From: Acidobacteriota bacterium
GTDB lineage: Bacteria > Acidobacteriota > Thermoanaerobaculia > Multivoradales > JAHEKO01
Length of the DNA: 13,412 nt
Reading direction: 5' to 3'
Assembly (NCBI GenBank): GCA_024638355.1
Contig: JAHEKO010000060.1
Coordinates: 1 to 13,412 of the forward strand
Shown here: positions 1-7,998 of the stretch, piece after piece
Numbering within the stretch: the first letter of the stretch is position 1
Layout of the letters: each line of letters starts with the position of its first letter
Translations under genes and position numbers: made by a program
Notes under the pieces: generated by a model
Seen by the model: only the letters and a program-made list of their open reading frames with translations
Databases searched by the model: none
Told to the model about the DNA's origin: nothing

Positions 1-2
1 AC

Positions 3-185
3 AAGAGCTTCGGCCTCACCCTGATCGGCGGGCTGACGACCTCGACGCTCCTGACGCTGCTCGTGGTGCCGGTCTTCTACACCTTCTTCGACGACGCGCG
101 ACGACTCGTGGGGTCGAGCCTGCGCAAGGTCCTGGGGCGAGGCGGAGAGAAGGCGCCGAAGAAGCCGGTAGGCGAAGCGGCCTAG
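3..185 (+). CDS. RND-family efflux transporter, C-terminal end (partial)
   Basis: The window opens inside this gene; only its last 60 codons and a TAG stop are present. The residues GGLTTSTLLTLLVVPVFYTF, followed by two aspartates, match the end of the last transmembrane helix of AcrB/MdtB-type resistance-nodulation-division pumps. These are proton-driven inner-membrane exporters that work with a periplasmic adaptor and an outer-membrane channel. The tail after the helix is short, basic and probably cytoplasmic (GRGGEKAPKKPVGEAA). Substrate and subfamily cannot be read from so short a piece. It is the only plus-strand gene and converges on the SLOG-TIR gene with 30 bases between stops, so it is a separate transcription unit. 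Its presence implies a Gram-negative envelope. Confidence 0.85.
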   Translation, partial: KSFGLTLIGGLTTSTLLTLLVVPVFYTFFDDARRLVGSSLRKVLGRGGEKAPKKPVGEAA

Positions 186-215
186 CACGGCAAACGACCG
201 CGCCTTCACGGGCCG
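186..215. other. Convergent intergenic gap between RND and SLOG-TIR stops
   Basis: Thirty bases separate the two facing stop codons. A 7-bp inverted repeat (agcggcc at 176-182, ggccgct at 211-217) spans the gap with a 28-base loop and touches both stops. It has no T-run on either strand and is weak in this GC-rich background, so I do not call it a terminator. Confidence 0.3.
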
Positions 216-1292
216 CTACGGAGCTTCCGCGGGGGCCGCGTCGCTCTCGAGAGCCGACTCGATCGAGCGGATCACTGCCTTGGCGGCGGTCTCCCAATTG
301 GCGTTGTCGATGGAGATCGCCTGGTGCGCGGTCAGCACGCGGAGCTCCTCGGGCAGCTCCTCGAGGCTCGGAAGCCGGGCCCCCGCGACCAGGACCGGCA
401 TCACGTGCTTGCCCAGCCGCAGGAGGTCCCCCACTTCCTGGCGCACCACGTCGTCGTCTCGCAGCAGGCGGGAGTCTCCACCGGCGTCTTCCGCCAGCCA
501 CCGCGAGCCGATGACCACGATGCCGATGCGGCTCCCTTCGAGTGCCGAGGCGATGGTGGCGCGCCATGTCGCGCTCGGTGCGATGTCGTGGAGGTCCATG
601 AAGACCCGCTTGTGGCCGAAGTGCTCGGCGAGGTCGGCGTGCAGCCTCCCCGCGGCGACCGCCACGTCGTCGCGCCGGTAGCAGATGAAGACGTCGGGCA
701 CTCGAGCCAGGGTTCCGAGAAGCAGCTCCTCGAGCGCGCCGGTGTCGGCGATCCAGGGGATGTCCAGCCTCAGGAACTGGCTCCTGCTGAGGCCGGGTAC
801 CGGCGCCTCCTCCCAGGTCTTGAGGATCTCGTGGAACACGCCGCGGGATTCGCCGCCGCTGAAGGGGATCGGAAAGACCGGCTTGCCGGCGTCGATGAAC
901 CGCCGGGCGACCGAGAGCGCCCCCCCGCGGCCGCCGATCATCACGGCGGCACCGGCCGCCGAAATGGCCTCGCTCGTCCATTCCGCGGAAGTGCGCAGTC
1001 GCACCAGGCACTCCCGCGGCGCGGGGTAGCCCTTCCCCGGCAGCCAGTATCCGCGCTTCAGATGCGGCAGCCAGAGCTGGCGATAGCCCTCCTCGGGCGA
1101 GCGGCCGAGCCGGCGGCATTCGCTGAAGAAGCTGGCCGCCGCGACGCTGTCGACGCCCGGCGGGCTGCCGGTGACGAGGCCGAAGCCCGCCCGCGCGAGA
1201 GCCCGGCCCACCATGTCCGCTGCCCGCCGCGCCGGCCGGTAACGCTTCAGCGCCGCGGAGAAGGTCGTGCCGGTGACGAGGATGAACTCCAT
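216..1292 (-). CDS. SLOG-TIR fusion protein (candidate nucleotide-signalling immune effector)
   Basis: This 358-residue soluble protein has two domains. Residues about 1-190 form a Rossmann-like SLOG (LOG/DprA-like) domain: the beta-1 strand FILVTGTT at the very start, GSPPGVDSVAA at 42-52 and IGGRGGALSVARRFIDAGKP at 119-138, the glycine-rich nucleotide-binding pattern of the family. Residues about 199-320 form a TIR domain of the bacterial TIR_2 type: DVFICYRRDD at 200-209, VFMDLHDI at 230-237, IGIVVIGSRWL at 256-266, then DVVRQEV at 281-287. By alignment from memory, E286 sits at the NADase catalytic-glutamate position. Known family members (Sir2/TIR-associated SLOG or 'STALD' proteins, Thoeris) sense or make ADP-ribose-type signals and consume NAD during phage infection. 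A similar role here is inference. There is no signal peptide and no recognisable partner gene nearby. The ATG at 1292 is chosen because it begins the first SLOG strand. No clear Shine-Dalgarno precedes it, and a small palindrome lies 2 bases upstream. Confidence 0.88.
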   Translation of the reverse strand: MEFILVTGTTFSAALKRYRPARRAADMVGRALARAGFGLVTGSPPGVDSVAAASFFSECRRLGRSPEEGYRQLWLPHLKRGYWLPGKGYPAPRECLVRLRTSAEWTSEAISAAGAAVMIGGRGGALSVARRFIDAGKPVFPIPFSGGESRGVFHEILKTWEEAPVPGLSRSQFLRLDIPWIADTGALEELLLGTLARVPDVFICYRRDDVAVAAGRLHADLAEHFGHKRVFMDLHDIAPSATWRATIASALEGSRIGIVVIGSRWLAEDAGGDSRLLRDDDVVRQEVGDLLRLGKHVMPVLVAGARLPSLEELPEELRVLTAHQAISIDNANWETAAKAVIRSIESALESDAAPAEAP

Positions 1293-1294
1293 GG

Positions 1295-1307
1295 CGATAG
1301 GCTATCG
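1295..1307. promoter_or_regulatory. Short perfect palindrome just upstream of the SLOG-TIR start
   Basis: The arms cgatag and ctatcg are perfect reverse complements separated by one base, and lie 2 bases before the ATG of the SLOG-TIR gene, where a ribosome binding site would be. It could be a repressor site or a small RNA hairpin that hides the start. At this size it could also be chance. It is AT-richer than its surroundings. Confidence 0.25.
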
Positions 1308-1340
1308 GCTCGGGCGCCGCGCCGGGCATACCCCGCCGAG

Positions 1341-1378
1341 CACCGGCTAGCCGTCGGTGCGCGGAGCGCTAGCCGGTG
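1341..1378 (-). terminator. Inverted repeat at the end of the glycan operon (terminator-like hairpin, no U-tract)
   Basis: The arms caccggctagc (1341-1351) and gctagccggtg (1368-1378) are perfect 11-bp reverse complements with a 16-base loop. The right arm contains the TAG stop of the pglF-like gene, so in the transcript the hairpin would start at that stop. The following bases on the minus strand (ctcggcggggtatgcccggc) contain no U-run, so this is not a textbook intrinsic terminator. It may be a Rho-assisted end, a 3' stabilising hairpin, or a protein site. It sits in the only sizeable gap (76 bases, 1293-1368) between the operon and the SLOG-TIR gene, suggesting that the two are separate units. 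Confidence 0.5.
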
Positions 1379-3321
1379 GTGCCCGACAGCGTCTCTTCGC
1401 GTTGCGGGCGCGCCATCGCCCTGCGATCCAGGCTCGCTTCCGGTAGGAGCTCGTTCAGCACCACCCGGATCTGGCCGTTGGCCCCATCTTCGGCCAGAGC
1501 CTCGAGCCGCGCCAGCGCCGCTTCGAGCTCGCTGCCGGTCGATGGCTGGAGCCGGCCGACGAAGATCTTCTCGTGCCGGGTGCGATCGCACTGCTCGCCC
1601 TGGAGCTCGAGCTCTTCGAAGAGCTTCTCGCCGGGCCGAAGTCCGGTGAAGACGATCTGCAGGTCGTCGTCGCCCGACAGGGCGATCATGTCGCGGGCCA
1701 GATCGACGATCTTGACCGGCTCGCCCATGTCGAGGATCAAGATCTCGCCGCCCTTGCCGATGGCCCCGGCCTGCAGCACGAGCTGCGCGGCCTCGGGAAT
1801 GGTCATGAAGTAGCGCTTGACTTCGGGATGGGTGACGGTCAGCGGCCCGCCGCGCTCGATCTGCTCGCGGAAGATCGGAATGACCGAGCCGGCCGAGCCC
1901 ATGACGTTGCCGAAGCGAACGGCGAGGAACCGCGTATCGGGGTAGTGGCCGTCGAGCGACTGGCAGACGAGCTCGGCCAGCCGCTTGCTCGCGCCCATGA
2001 CCGAGGTCGGGCGCACGGCCTTGTCGGTGGAGATCAGCAGGAAGACCTCGACGCCGGCCTCGGCCGCCAGCCGCCCGAGGCCGTCGACGGCCAGCACGTT
2101 GTTCTTGACCGCCTCGTCCGGGTGGCTCTCCATCAGCGGCACGTGCTTGTGGGCGGCGGCGTGGATCAGGACCTCGGGCTCGTGCGTGGCCAGGATCCGT
2201 CGCATGCGCGGCAGGTCGCCGACGTCGGCCACCAGCGGCTCGATCCGCAGGTGGGGCCAGAGGTCGCGCAGCCGCCGGTCGCTGTCGAAGAGCGCCGCCT
2301 CGGAGCGCTCCACGAGAACCAGCTTGCGCGGGCTGAAGCGGGCGACCTGGAGGCAGAGCTCCGAGCCGATCGAGCCGCCGGCACCGGTCACCAGCACCGC
2401 CTTGCCGGTCAGGAACCGCTCCAGGTCCTCCTGGTCGAGGCGCACCGGCTCGCGGCCGAGCAGATCCTCGATCTGGATGTCGCGGATTCGGCTGATCGAG
2501 ACGTTGCCGGAGAGAATCTCGTAGAGGCCCGGAATAATGCGGACGTGGATTCCCGCCCGCTCGCAGGTGTCGACGATGCGGCGGATCGAGGCGGCGCCGG
2601 TGGCGGCGATCGTGATGATGACGTGGTGAACGCCGAGCTCGGCGGCGAGCCGCGGGATCTCGTCGGTCGTGCCCAGCACCTTGACGCCCTGGATCACGGT
2701 TCCCTGCTTCTGCGGGTCGTCGTCGACGAAACCGATCGGATCGACGTCGCCGGCTCCCCCCTGGGTGAGCTCCTTGGCGGCCAGAACGCCGGCGCGGCCG
2801 GCGCCCGCCAAGAGCACCGGGGTGCGGACGGTGCGCCGCGCCCCCTGCCGGTCGGCGCGGTGCTGGCGCTCGAACCGCTCGTAGAGCGCGCGCCGGAGGA
2901 CGCGCAGCGCCAGGAGTCCCCCGAACGCGAGCGCGGTATCCATCAGGATGACCGACAGTGGAATGCGCCAGACGGCGTACTGCTCGGGCAGGCCGAGACG
3001 CAGCAGGAGCAGGGGAGTCGTCGAGTAGGCGGCCGTGCGCAGGAAGGTGCGCACCTCGGCCATTCCGACGTAGCGCCAGACGAACTGATAGACGCCGGTA
3101 AAGACCAGCATCAGAAACTGCAGGAGCACGACGCCGGGGAGCTGAGCCAGCATGCGAAGCCGGTAGACGTCCGGCACCTCGAAGTCGAAGCGGAGAAGGT
3201 AGGCCAGGCCGAACGCCAGGGCCAGGACGGCCAGATCGAGGGCCTGCTGAATCTCGCGGCGGAAGTGCCGAGTCCACCACGGAGACGCCGAGCTGGTGGT
3301 GGTCTGTTCGAGATCGCTCAC
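1369..3321 (-). CDS. pglF: PglF/FlaA1/CapD-type membrane UDP-GlcNAc 4,6-dehydratase
   Basis: This 650-residue protein has the full architecture of the large membrane dehydratases. About four hydrophobic helices lie in residues 25-145. A first Rossmann domain begins with VLLAGAGRAG (169-178). A catalytic short-chain dehydrogenase domain begins with VTGAGGSIGSEL (311-322). HAAAHKHVPLMES lies at 387-399 and STDKAVRPTSVMGASKR at 431-447. The usual catalytic tyrosine is methionine (M442, K446), and D433-K434 correspond to the acid/base pair described for PglF, so the enzyme fits the PglF/WbpM group that makes UDP-4-keto-6-deoxy-GlcNAc from UDP-GlcNAc. The start is GTG at 3321, 18 bases after the preceding stop, with only a weak purine-rich gaaagaa upstream. 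With the pglE-, pglD- and pglC-like genes upstream it completes the UDP-diacetylbacillosamine route. The exact sugar (bacillosamine or an epimer) is inferred from the neighbours. Confidence 0.93.
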   Translation of the reverse strand: MSDLEQTTTSSASPWWTRHFRREIQQALDLAVLALAFGLAYLLRFDFEVPDVYRLRMLAQLPGVVLLQFLMLVFTGVYQFVWRYVGMAEVRTFLRTAAYSTTPLLLLRLGLPEQYAVWRIPLSVILMDTALAFGGLLALRVLRRALYERFERQHRADRQGARRTVRTPVLLAGAGRAGVLAAKELTQGGAGDVDPIGFVDDDPQKQGTVIQGVKVLGTTDEIPRLAAELGVHHVIITIAATGAASIRRIVDTCERAGIHVRIIPGLYEILSGNVSISRIRDIQIEDLLGREPVRLDQEDLERFLTGKAVLVTGAGGSIGSELCLQVARFSPRKLVLVERSEAALFDSDRRLRDLWPHLRIEPLVADVGDLPRMRRILATHEPEVLIHAAAHKHVPLMESHPDEAVKNNVLAVDGLGRLAAEAGVEVFLLISTDKAVRPTSVMGASKRLAELVCQSLDGHYPDTRFLAVRFGNVMGSAGSVIPIFREQIERGGPLTVTHPEVKRYFMTIPEAAQLVLQAGAIGKGGEILILDMGEPVKIVDLARDMIALSGDDDLQIVFTGLRPGEKLFEELELQGEQCDRTRHEKIFVGRLQPSTGSELEAALARLEALAEDGANGQIRVVLNELLPEASLDRRAMARPQREETLSGTTG

Positions 3322-3339
3322 TGTGTTCTTTCGGTTGGC

Positions 3340-4443
3340 CTATTGTAGCTTGGCGCTCCGGCCTGACCGGCGGAGAATCTCGGCGCGAAACTTCGACCAT
3401 TGGCCGCGGCGCAGGGCGCGCAGGGCGGCGCGGCGCCTCAGCCGGGCGCGGTAGGCCGGCGAGGTGGCCGCCGCCACCGTGTGGCCGAGCAGCGCCAGCC
3501 CGTCGGCGCCGGCCTGCCGAGGCTCTCCGGCCGCCAGGGCGCGGCAGAGCGCCGCCGCCGCGCGGCACTCGCGTTGCGACACGGGGAGCCGCAGCCGTGG
3601 GTCGGGCTCCTCGACGCCGAGGTCGAGCAGGTCGGCGACGAGCCGGGTGACCGGATAGGCGGCCGGGCTCAGGCCGTGCTGATCCAGAGAGTGGGCGAGG
3701 GCGTGCGCGGCCATCAGCGCCCGTGCCGGCAGGTCGAGTCCGTCGAGATCCTCCGACGGCCGGGTGAGACCGAGCCGGGCGAGGCCCTCCGCCGTCGCCG
3801 GGGCCGCCCCGTCGAGAGTCAGCCCGGGAATCCTCAGGTGAAGCTCGACCTCGCCCAGCCGCGGATCGGCGAGCGGCGCCAGGTGGTGCCGCTCCGGCGC
3901 TCCCGAGCGCACCATGCCCGCGCCCTCCAGCGCCCCGGCGAGCGCGGGCGCCTCGTCTCCGGCGACCAGGAGATCGAGGTCGAGAAGCGGCCGGCTGCCG
4001 GCCTCCGAGGCCCCCGACTCGAGCAGCGCGATCCCCTTGAGGGCGAGCGGCCGGATCCCGATCTCGCTCGCCCGCGCGGTCACCCGTCCGAGAAGCTCGC
4101 GCAGGAGGAGCGTGCGCCCGGCCAGCCCCTCGCGCGCGCGCCACAGCTCGCCGGCCGCCGCGGACCCGATCTCGCTCTCGATCTCGGCGCGCGGGTTGCG
4201 CCCGGCGATCCGCTCCCGCAGCGCCAGGGCGCTCGCCCAGAAGCGCACCCGCTCCGGCCGCGCGCTGGCGGGTGGCCGCCCTCGAGGCGGGCCGAAGGCG
4301 CGCCTCAGAGTCCAGAGGAGCTCGCCCTCGAGGTCGCCGAGGGGCGGGTGGAAACGAAAGCTCTGCGGGCGCATGGCCGGCTCAGCTCGCTCGATCGAAG
4401 CGACCGCCGCCTCGGGCGTCGGGTGCCGGGCGAGTGTCGTCAC
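3340..4443 (-). CDS. NTP_transf_5-type nucleotidyltransferase-fold protein
   Basis: This 367-residue soluble protein resembles the 'uncharacterised nucleotidyltransferase' family (Pfam PF14907). The visible signature is PLALKGIALLESG (132-144), then RPLLDLDLLV (151-160) with the acidic pair D155 and D157, and EVELHLRI (198-205), which is the third conserved patch. Members occur in exopolysaccharide and exosortase loci and in some peptide-modification loci. Their substrate is not established, so I give none. The C-terminus is arginine-rich and basic. The start taken is GTG at 4443, 18 bases after the aminotransferase stop. An in-frame ATG at 4374 (residue 24, MRPQSF) is a reasonable alternative because the first 23 residues carry no recognised motif. 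Neither has a strong ribosome site. It lies inside the bacillosamine module, between pglE- and pglF-like genes, which suggests a link to glycan synthesis. Confidence 0.8.
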   Translation of the reverse strand: MTTLARHPTPEAAVASIERAEPAMRPQSFRFHPPLGDLEGELLWTLRRAFGPPRGRPPASARPERVRFWASALALRERIAGRNPRAEIESEIGSAAAGELWRAREGLAGRTLLLRELLGRVTARASEIGIRPLALKGIALLESGASEAGSRPLLDLDLLVAGDEAPALAGALEGAGMVRSGAPERHHLAPLADPRLGEVELHLRIPGLTLDGAAPATAEGLARLGLTRPSEDLDGLDLPARALMAAHALAHSLDQHGLSPAAYPVTRLVADLLDLGVEEPDPRLRLPVSQRECRAAAALCRALAAGEPRQAGADGLALLGHTVAAATSPAYRARLRRRAALRALRRGQWSKFRAEILRRSGRSAKLQ

Positions 4444-4461
4444 AACGCATGGTGGCTCGGT

Positions 4462-5606
<1,145 letters not shown>

Positions 5607-5610
<4 letters not shown>

Positions 5611-6224
5611 CGGGCCGGCACTCCCTTGACGATGCGGCCGGCCTCGACGTCGCGAATCACCGCCGCGCCGGCGCCGACGACCGCCCACTCGCCGATCTTC
5701 ACGCCGGGTAGGACCGAGCAGCCGACGCCGAGAAAGGCGCCGGCGCCGACGGTCACGCCACCGGCGAGCCGCGTGCCGGGCGCGAGATGCACGAAGTCGC
5801 CGAGCGCGCAGTCGTGATCGAGCGAAGCGCCGGTGTTGACGATCGAGTGGCTGCCGACCCGGCTATCGGGCTGGATCAGCGCGCCGGCGAAGACCACGCT
5901 GCCCGCTCCGACCTCGGCGCTCTCGTGCACCACCGCCGAGGGGTGGACCACCGCCGGCCAGTCGAGTCCTCGCGCCGCCAGCTCGCCGGCCAGCTCGGAG
6001 CGGCGGCGGTTGTCGCCCACGGCGAGCACCGCGCTCGAGATGCCGCGCTCGAAGAGCGTCTCGGTGCCGCCGACAACCTCGACGCCGAGGACGCTCCGAC
6101 CCCAGAGCTCGGCGTTGCTGTCGAACAGCCCGGCCACCTCGAAGCCCGCGGCGAGGAGGGTGGCCACCACCACCTTGGCGTGCCCCCCGGCGCCGATCAC
6201 GCCGACGCTCGCCGCCGCGCTCAA
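5607..6224 (-). CDS. pglD: PglD/NeuD-type sugar N-acetyltransferase
   Basis: This 205-residue cytoplasmic enzyme has a Rossmann-like N-terminal domain (GVIGAGGHAKVV, 8-19) that binds the UDP-sugar, and a left-handed beta-helix of hexapeptide repeats from about residue 92 to the end (HPSAVVHESAEVGAGSVVFA and following turns). NTGASLDHDC at 130-139 carries the catalytic histidine H137, equivalent to H125 of Campylobacter PglD. The length matches that family. It would acetylate the 4-amino group of the PglE product with acetyl-CoA to give UDP-N,N'-diacetylbacillosamine. The start is TTG at 6224, overlapping the TGA of the pglC-like gene as TTGA. A G-run (gggggat) lies just upstream. The ATG 7 bases earlier is out of frame. 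Its stop in turn overlaps the likely CTG start of the pglE-like gene. Confidence 0.94.
5621..5627 (-). promoter_or_regulatory. Shine-Dalgarno AAGGGAG supporting a CTG start for pglE
   Basis: AAGGGAG on the minus strand lies 10 bases before the CTG at 5610-5608. It is inside the last codons of the pglD-like gene (KGVPAR). It supports initiation at CTG rather than at the ATG 78 bases upstream, and suggests coupled translation. Confidence 0.5.
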
Positions 6225-6847
6225 GCGCCATCCCCCGAGGCGCCCCGAAACCGGGGGCTGGTGGCGTGGCCGGCGGCGCTGATGCCCTCGCCGGTGACGA
6301 TCTTCCAGGCGGTGGTGACGAGGATGCGGAGATCGAGGCCGAGGCTGATGCGATCGACGTACCAGACGTCCATCTCCAGACGCCGCGGCCAGGAGAGCTC
6401 GTTGCGGCCGTGGATCTGGGCCCAGCCGGTGATCCCCGGCCGGACCTCGTGCCGCCGCGCCTGCTCCGGGCTGTACCGCTCGAGGTACTCCTCGAGCAGC
6501 GGCCGCGGACCGACCAGGCTCATGTCACCGCGCACGACATTCAGTAGCTCGGGCAGTTCGTCGAGCGACCAGCGGCGTAGGAAGGCGCCGGCCGGCGTCA
6601 GACGGCGCTCATCGGGCAGCAGCTCGCCGCGCTCGTCGCGCGCGTCGGTCATGGTGCGGAACTTGAGCAGCGTGAAGAGCTCGCCGCCGCGGCCCGGCCG
6701 CCGCTGCCGGAACAGCACCGGGGCGCCGAGACGGGCGCGCACGAGCGCCGCGCCCAGCAGGAGGAGCGGCAGAGCGGCGACGAGACCCGCCAGCGACAGC
6801 ACGAGATCCACCGCTCGCTTTCCGAACGTGCGGTAGAGGGTCGACAT
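6221..6847 (-). CDS. pglC: PglC-like phosphoglycosyltransferase (initiating sugar transferase)
   Basis: This 208-residue protein is a small monotopic phosphoglycosyltransferase (bacterial sugar transferase, PF02397). It has one hydrophobic re-entrant segment (residues 13-35, broken at P27) and then the compact catalytic domain without the extra transmembrane helices of WbaP-type enzymes. Motifs are FRQRRPG (46-52), KFRTM (62-66), SLDELPELLNV (94-104) with the catalytic pair D96-E97, SLVGPRPLLEEYL (110-122) and RPGITGWAQIHGRN (136-149). It transfers a phospho-sugar from a UDP-sugar to undecaprenyl phosphate at the inner face of the membrane. The adjacent diacetylbacillosamine genes make that sugar the likely donor. 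The start is ATG at 6847, only 2 bases after the stop of the GT4 gene upstream. Its own TGA overlaps the TTG start of the pglD-like gene. Confidence 0.94.
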   Translation of the reverse strand: MSTLYRTFGKRAVDLVLSLAGLVAALPLLLLGAALVRARLGAPVLFRQRRPGRGGELFTLLKFRTMTDARDERGELLPDERRLTPAGAFLRRWSLDELPELLNVVRGDMSLVGPRPLLEEYLERYSPEQARRHEVRPGITGWAQIHGRNELSWPRRLEMDVWYVDRISLGLDLRILVTTAWKIVTGEGISAAGHATSPRFRGASGDGA

Positions 6848-6849
6848 GT

Positions 6850-7998
6850 TCAGGCGGATAGAAGTTCGCGGTACAGGTTTTCGAGCGCCTGCCAGACCCG
6901 CTCGGGTCGGAAGCGGCGGGCGACTCGCTCGCGGGCGGCGTCGCCGTGACGCCGCGCCAGCTCGCCGTCTCTAAGATAACCCAGCAGAGCGCTCGCCAGC
7001 GCCGTGGAGTTGCCGGCGGCCACCAGCGTCCCGGTGACGCCGTCGCGGATCGCGTCGACCGAGCCGGTGACCCGGCATCCGACCGTCGGCACGCCGGCCG
7101 CGGCGGCCTCGAGCGGTGCGTTGGGCATGCCCTCGCGATACGACGGAAAGGCGAGCACGTCCATCAGCGGATAGTAGGGGGCGGTGTCGTCCACTCTGCC
7201 GACGTCGATCACGGCGGGGTCTTCGGCCAGCCGGCGGCGGCACTCCGGGTCGACCGGATCGCCCGGCTCGTCACCGCCGATGAGCAGAAGCCGCGCCGCG
7301 GGCGCCTCGCGCCGTATCGCCTCGAACGCCCGGGCCAGCTCCTCGATCCCCTTGTCCCGGGTCAGGCGCCCGACGAATCCGACCACCGGCGCGCGGCCGA
7401 GGCCGAGCTCGGCGCCGAGCCGCTCGGTGGCCGCGTCGGGCACCCGGGCGAAGCGCTCGAAGTCCACTCCGTTCGATGAGCCGTCGGCGAGCACCCGGGC
7501 TCGGCCCGGCGCGCACACTCCCAGCTCTTCACATCTCCTCCGCAGGCTGTCGCTGACGCAGACGATACGGTGCGCGCTCGAGCAGGCGAAGCGCTCGGCG
7601 GCGGTCAGGACCCGGCGCCGCAGTCCGCCGGTGGTTTCCAGCCGGAGACCGCGCAGGGTATAGACCCGCCGCGGCGCCCGCGCCAGCCGGGCGGCCGCCA
7701 TGCCCAGGACTCCGGCCTTGGGCGTACCGGCGTTGACGATGTCGGGTCTCAGTCGTCGCAGCTCGCGGGTGAGGCGAGCGAGAGAGACCCCATCGGCGGC
7801 GGGCGAGATCTCGCGCGACATCGGGACGCGGCGGACCTCGAAGGGCGGGTCGTCGACTTCGCTCACCGGCTCGTCGACGGTCGACGTGATCAGCGTGACG
7901 TCGAAGCCACGCTCCTGCATCCACTCGAGCTGGCCGCGCAGGAGCAGGCGGGCGGTCATCGGGTGGGTGACCAGATAGGCGACTCTGGCGGCGGTCAG
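6850..7998 (-). CDS. GT4 glycosyltransferase, CapM/PglA type
   Basis: This protein has 382 residues from the start chosen. It is a two-Rossmann-domain GT-B enzyme: RVAYLVTHPMTARLLLRGQL (5-24) opens the acceptor domain, VGRLTRDKG (209-217) opens the donor-binding domain, and SYREGMPNAPLEAAAAGVPTV carries the retaining EX7E pair E289 and E297. This pattern fits the GT4 group containing CapM and PglA, which add the second sugar to undecaprenyl-diphosphate-linked intermediates. Its place next to the pglC-like gene agrees with that role; donor sugar is unknown. The start is difficult. The first beta strand requires initiation before RVAYLV, and a CTG overlapping the deacetylase stop (CTGA, 7995-7998) has a perfect GGAGG 8 bases upstream. 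An in-frame GTG at 8031 is the canonical alternative, 11 residues longer, but its GAGGA is immediately adjacent, which is poor spacing. Confidence 0.92.
   Translation of the reverse strand: MTAARVAYLVTHPMTARLLLRGQLEWMQERGFDVTLITSTVDEPVSEVDDPPFEVRRVPMSREISPAADGVSLARLTRELRRLRPDIVNAGTPKAGVLGMAAARLARAPRRVYTLRGLRLETTGGLRRRVLTAAERFACSSAHRIVCVSDSLRRRCEELGVCAPGRARVLADGSSNGVDFERFARVPDAATERLGAELGLGRAPVVGFVGRLTRDKGIEELARAFEAIRREAPAARLLLIGGDEPGDPVDPECRRRLAEDPAVIDVGRVDDTAPYYPLMDVLAFPSYREGMPNAPLEAAAAGVPTVGCRVTGSVDAIRDGVTGTLVAAGNSTALASALLGYLRDGELARRHGDAARERVARRFRPERVWQALENLYRELLSA

Noticed and set aside
176..217. 7-bp inverted repeat spanning both convergent stops
   Set aside because: Short arms, a 28-base loop and no T-run; expected by chance in GC-rich sequence.
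216..1292. Complete Thoeris system
   Set aside because: Only one gene with SLOG and TIR domains is present. No SIR2-SLOG ThsA or separate ThsB lies beside it, so calling it Thoeris would go beyond the evidence.
216..1292. Recent horizontal transfer of the SLOG-TIR gene
   Set aside because: GC content and codon style look like the neighbours, and no integrase, tRNA, transposase or direct repeats are visible.
324..1649. Plus-strand open frame of 441 codons opposite SLOG-TIR
   Set aside because: Antisense shadow; it runs through the 76-base gap into the next gene and has no motif.
1573..3348. Plus-strand open frame of 591 codons opposite the pglF-like gene
   Set aside because: Antisense shadow with low-complexity composition; the minus-strand frame has all catalytic motifs of a known family.
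1247..4144. Minus-strand open frame of about 965 codons across the dehydratase and nucleotidyltransferase genes
   Set aside because: The translation is arginine-, alanine- and proline-rich with no domain. It is an out-of-frame shadow of two well-supported genes, caused by few stops in GC-rich DNA.
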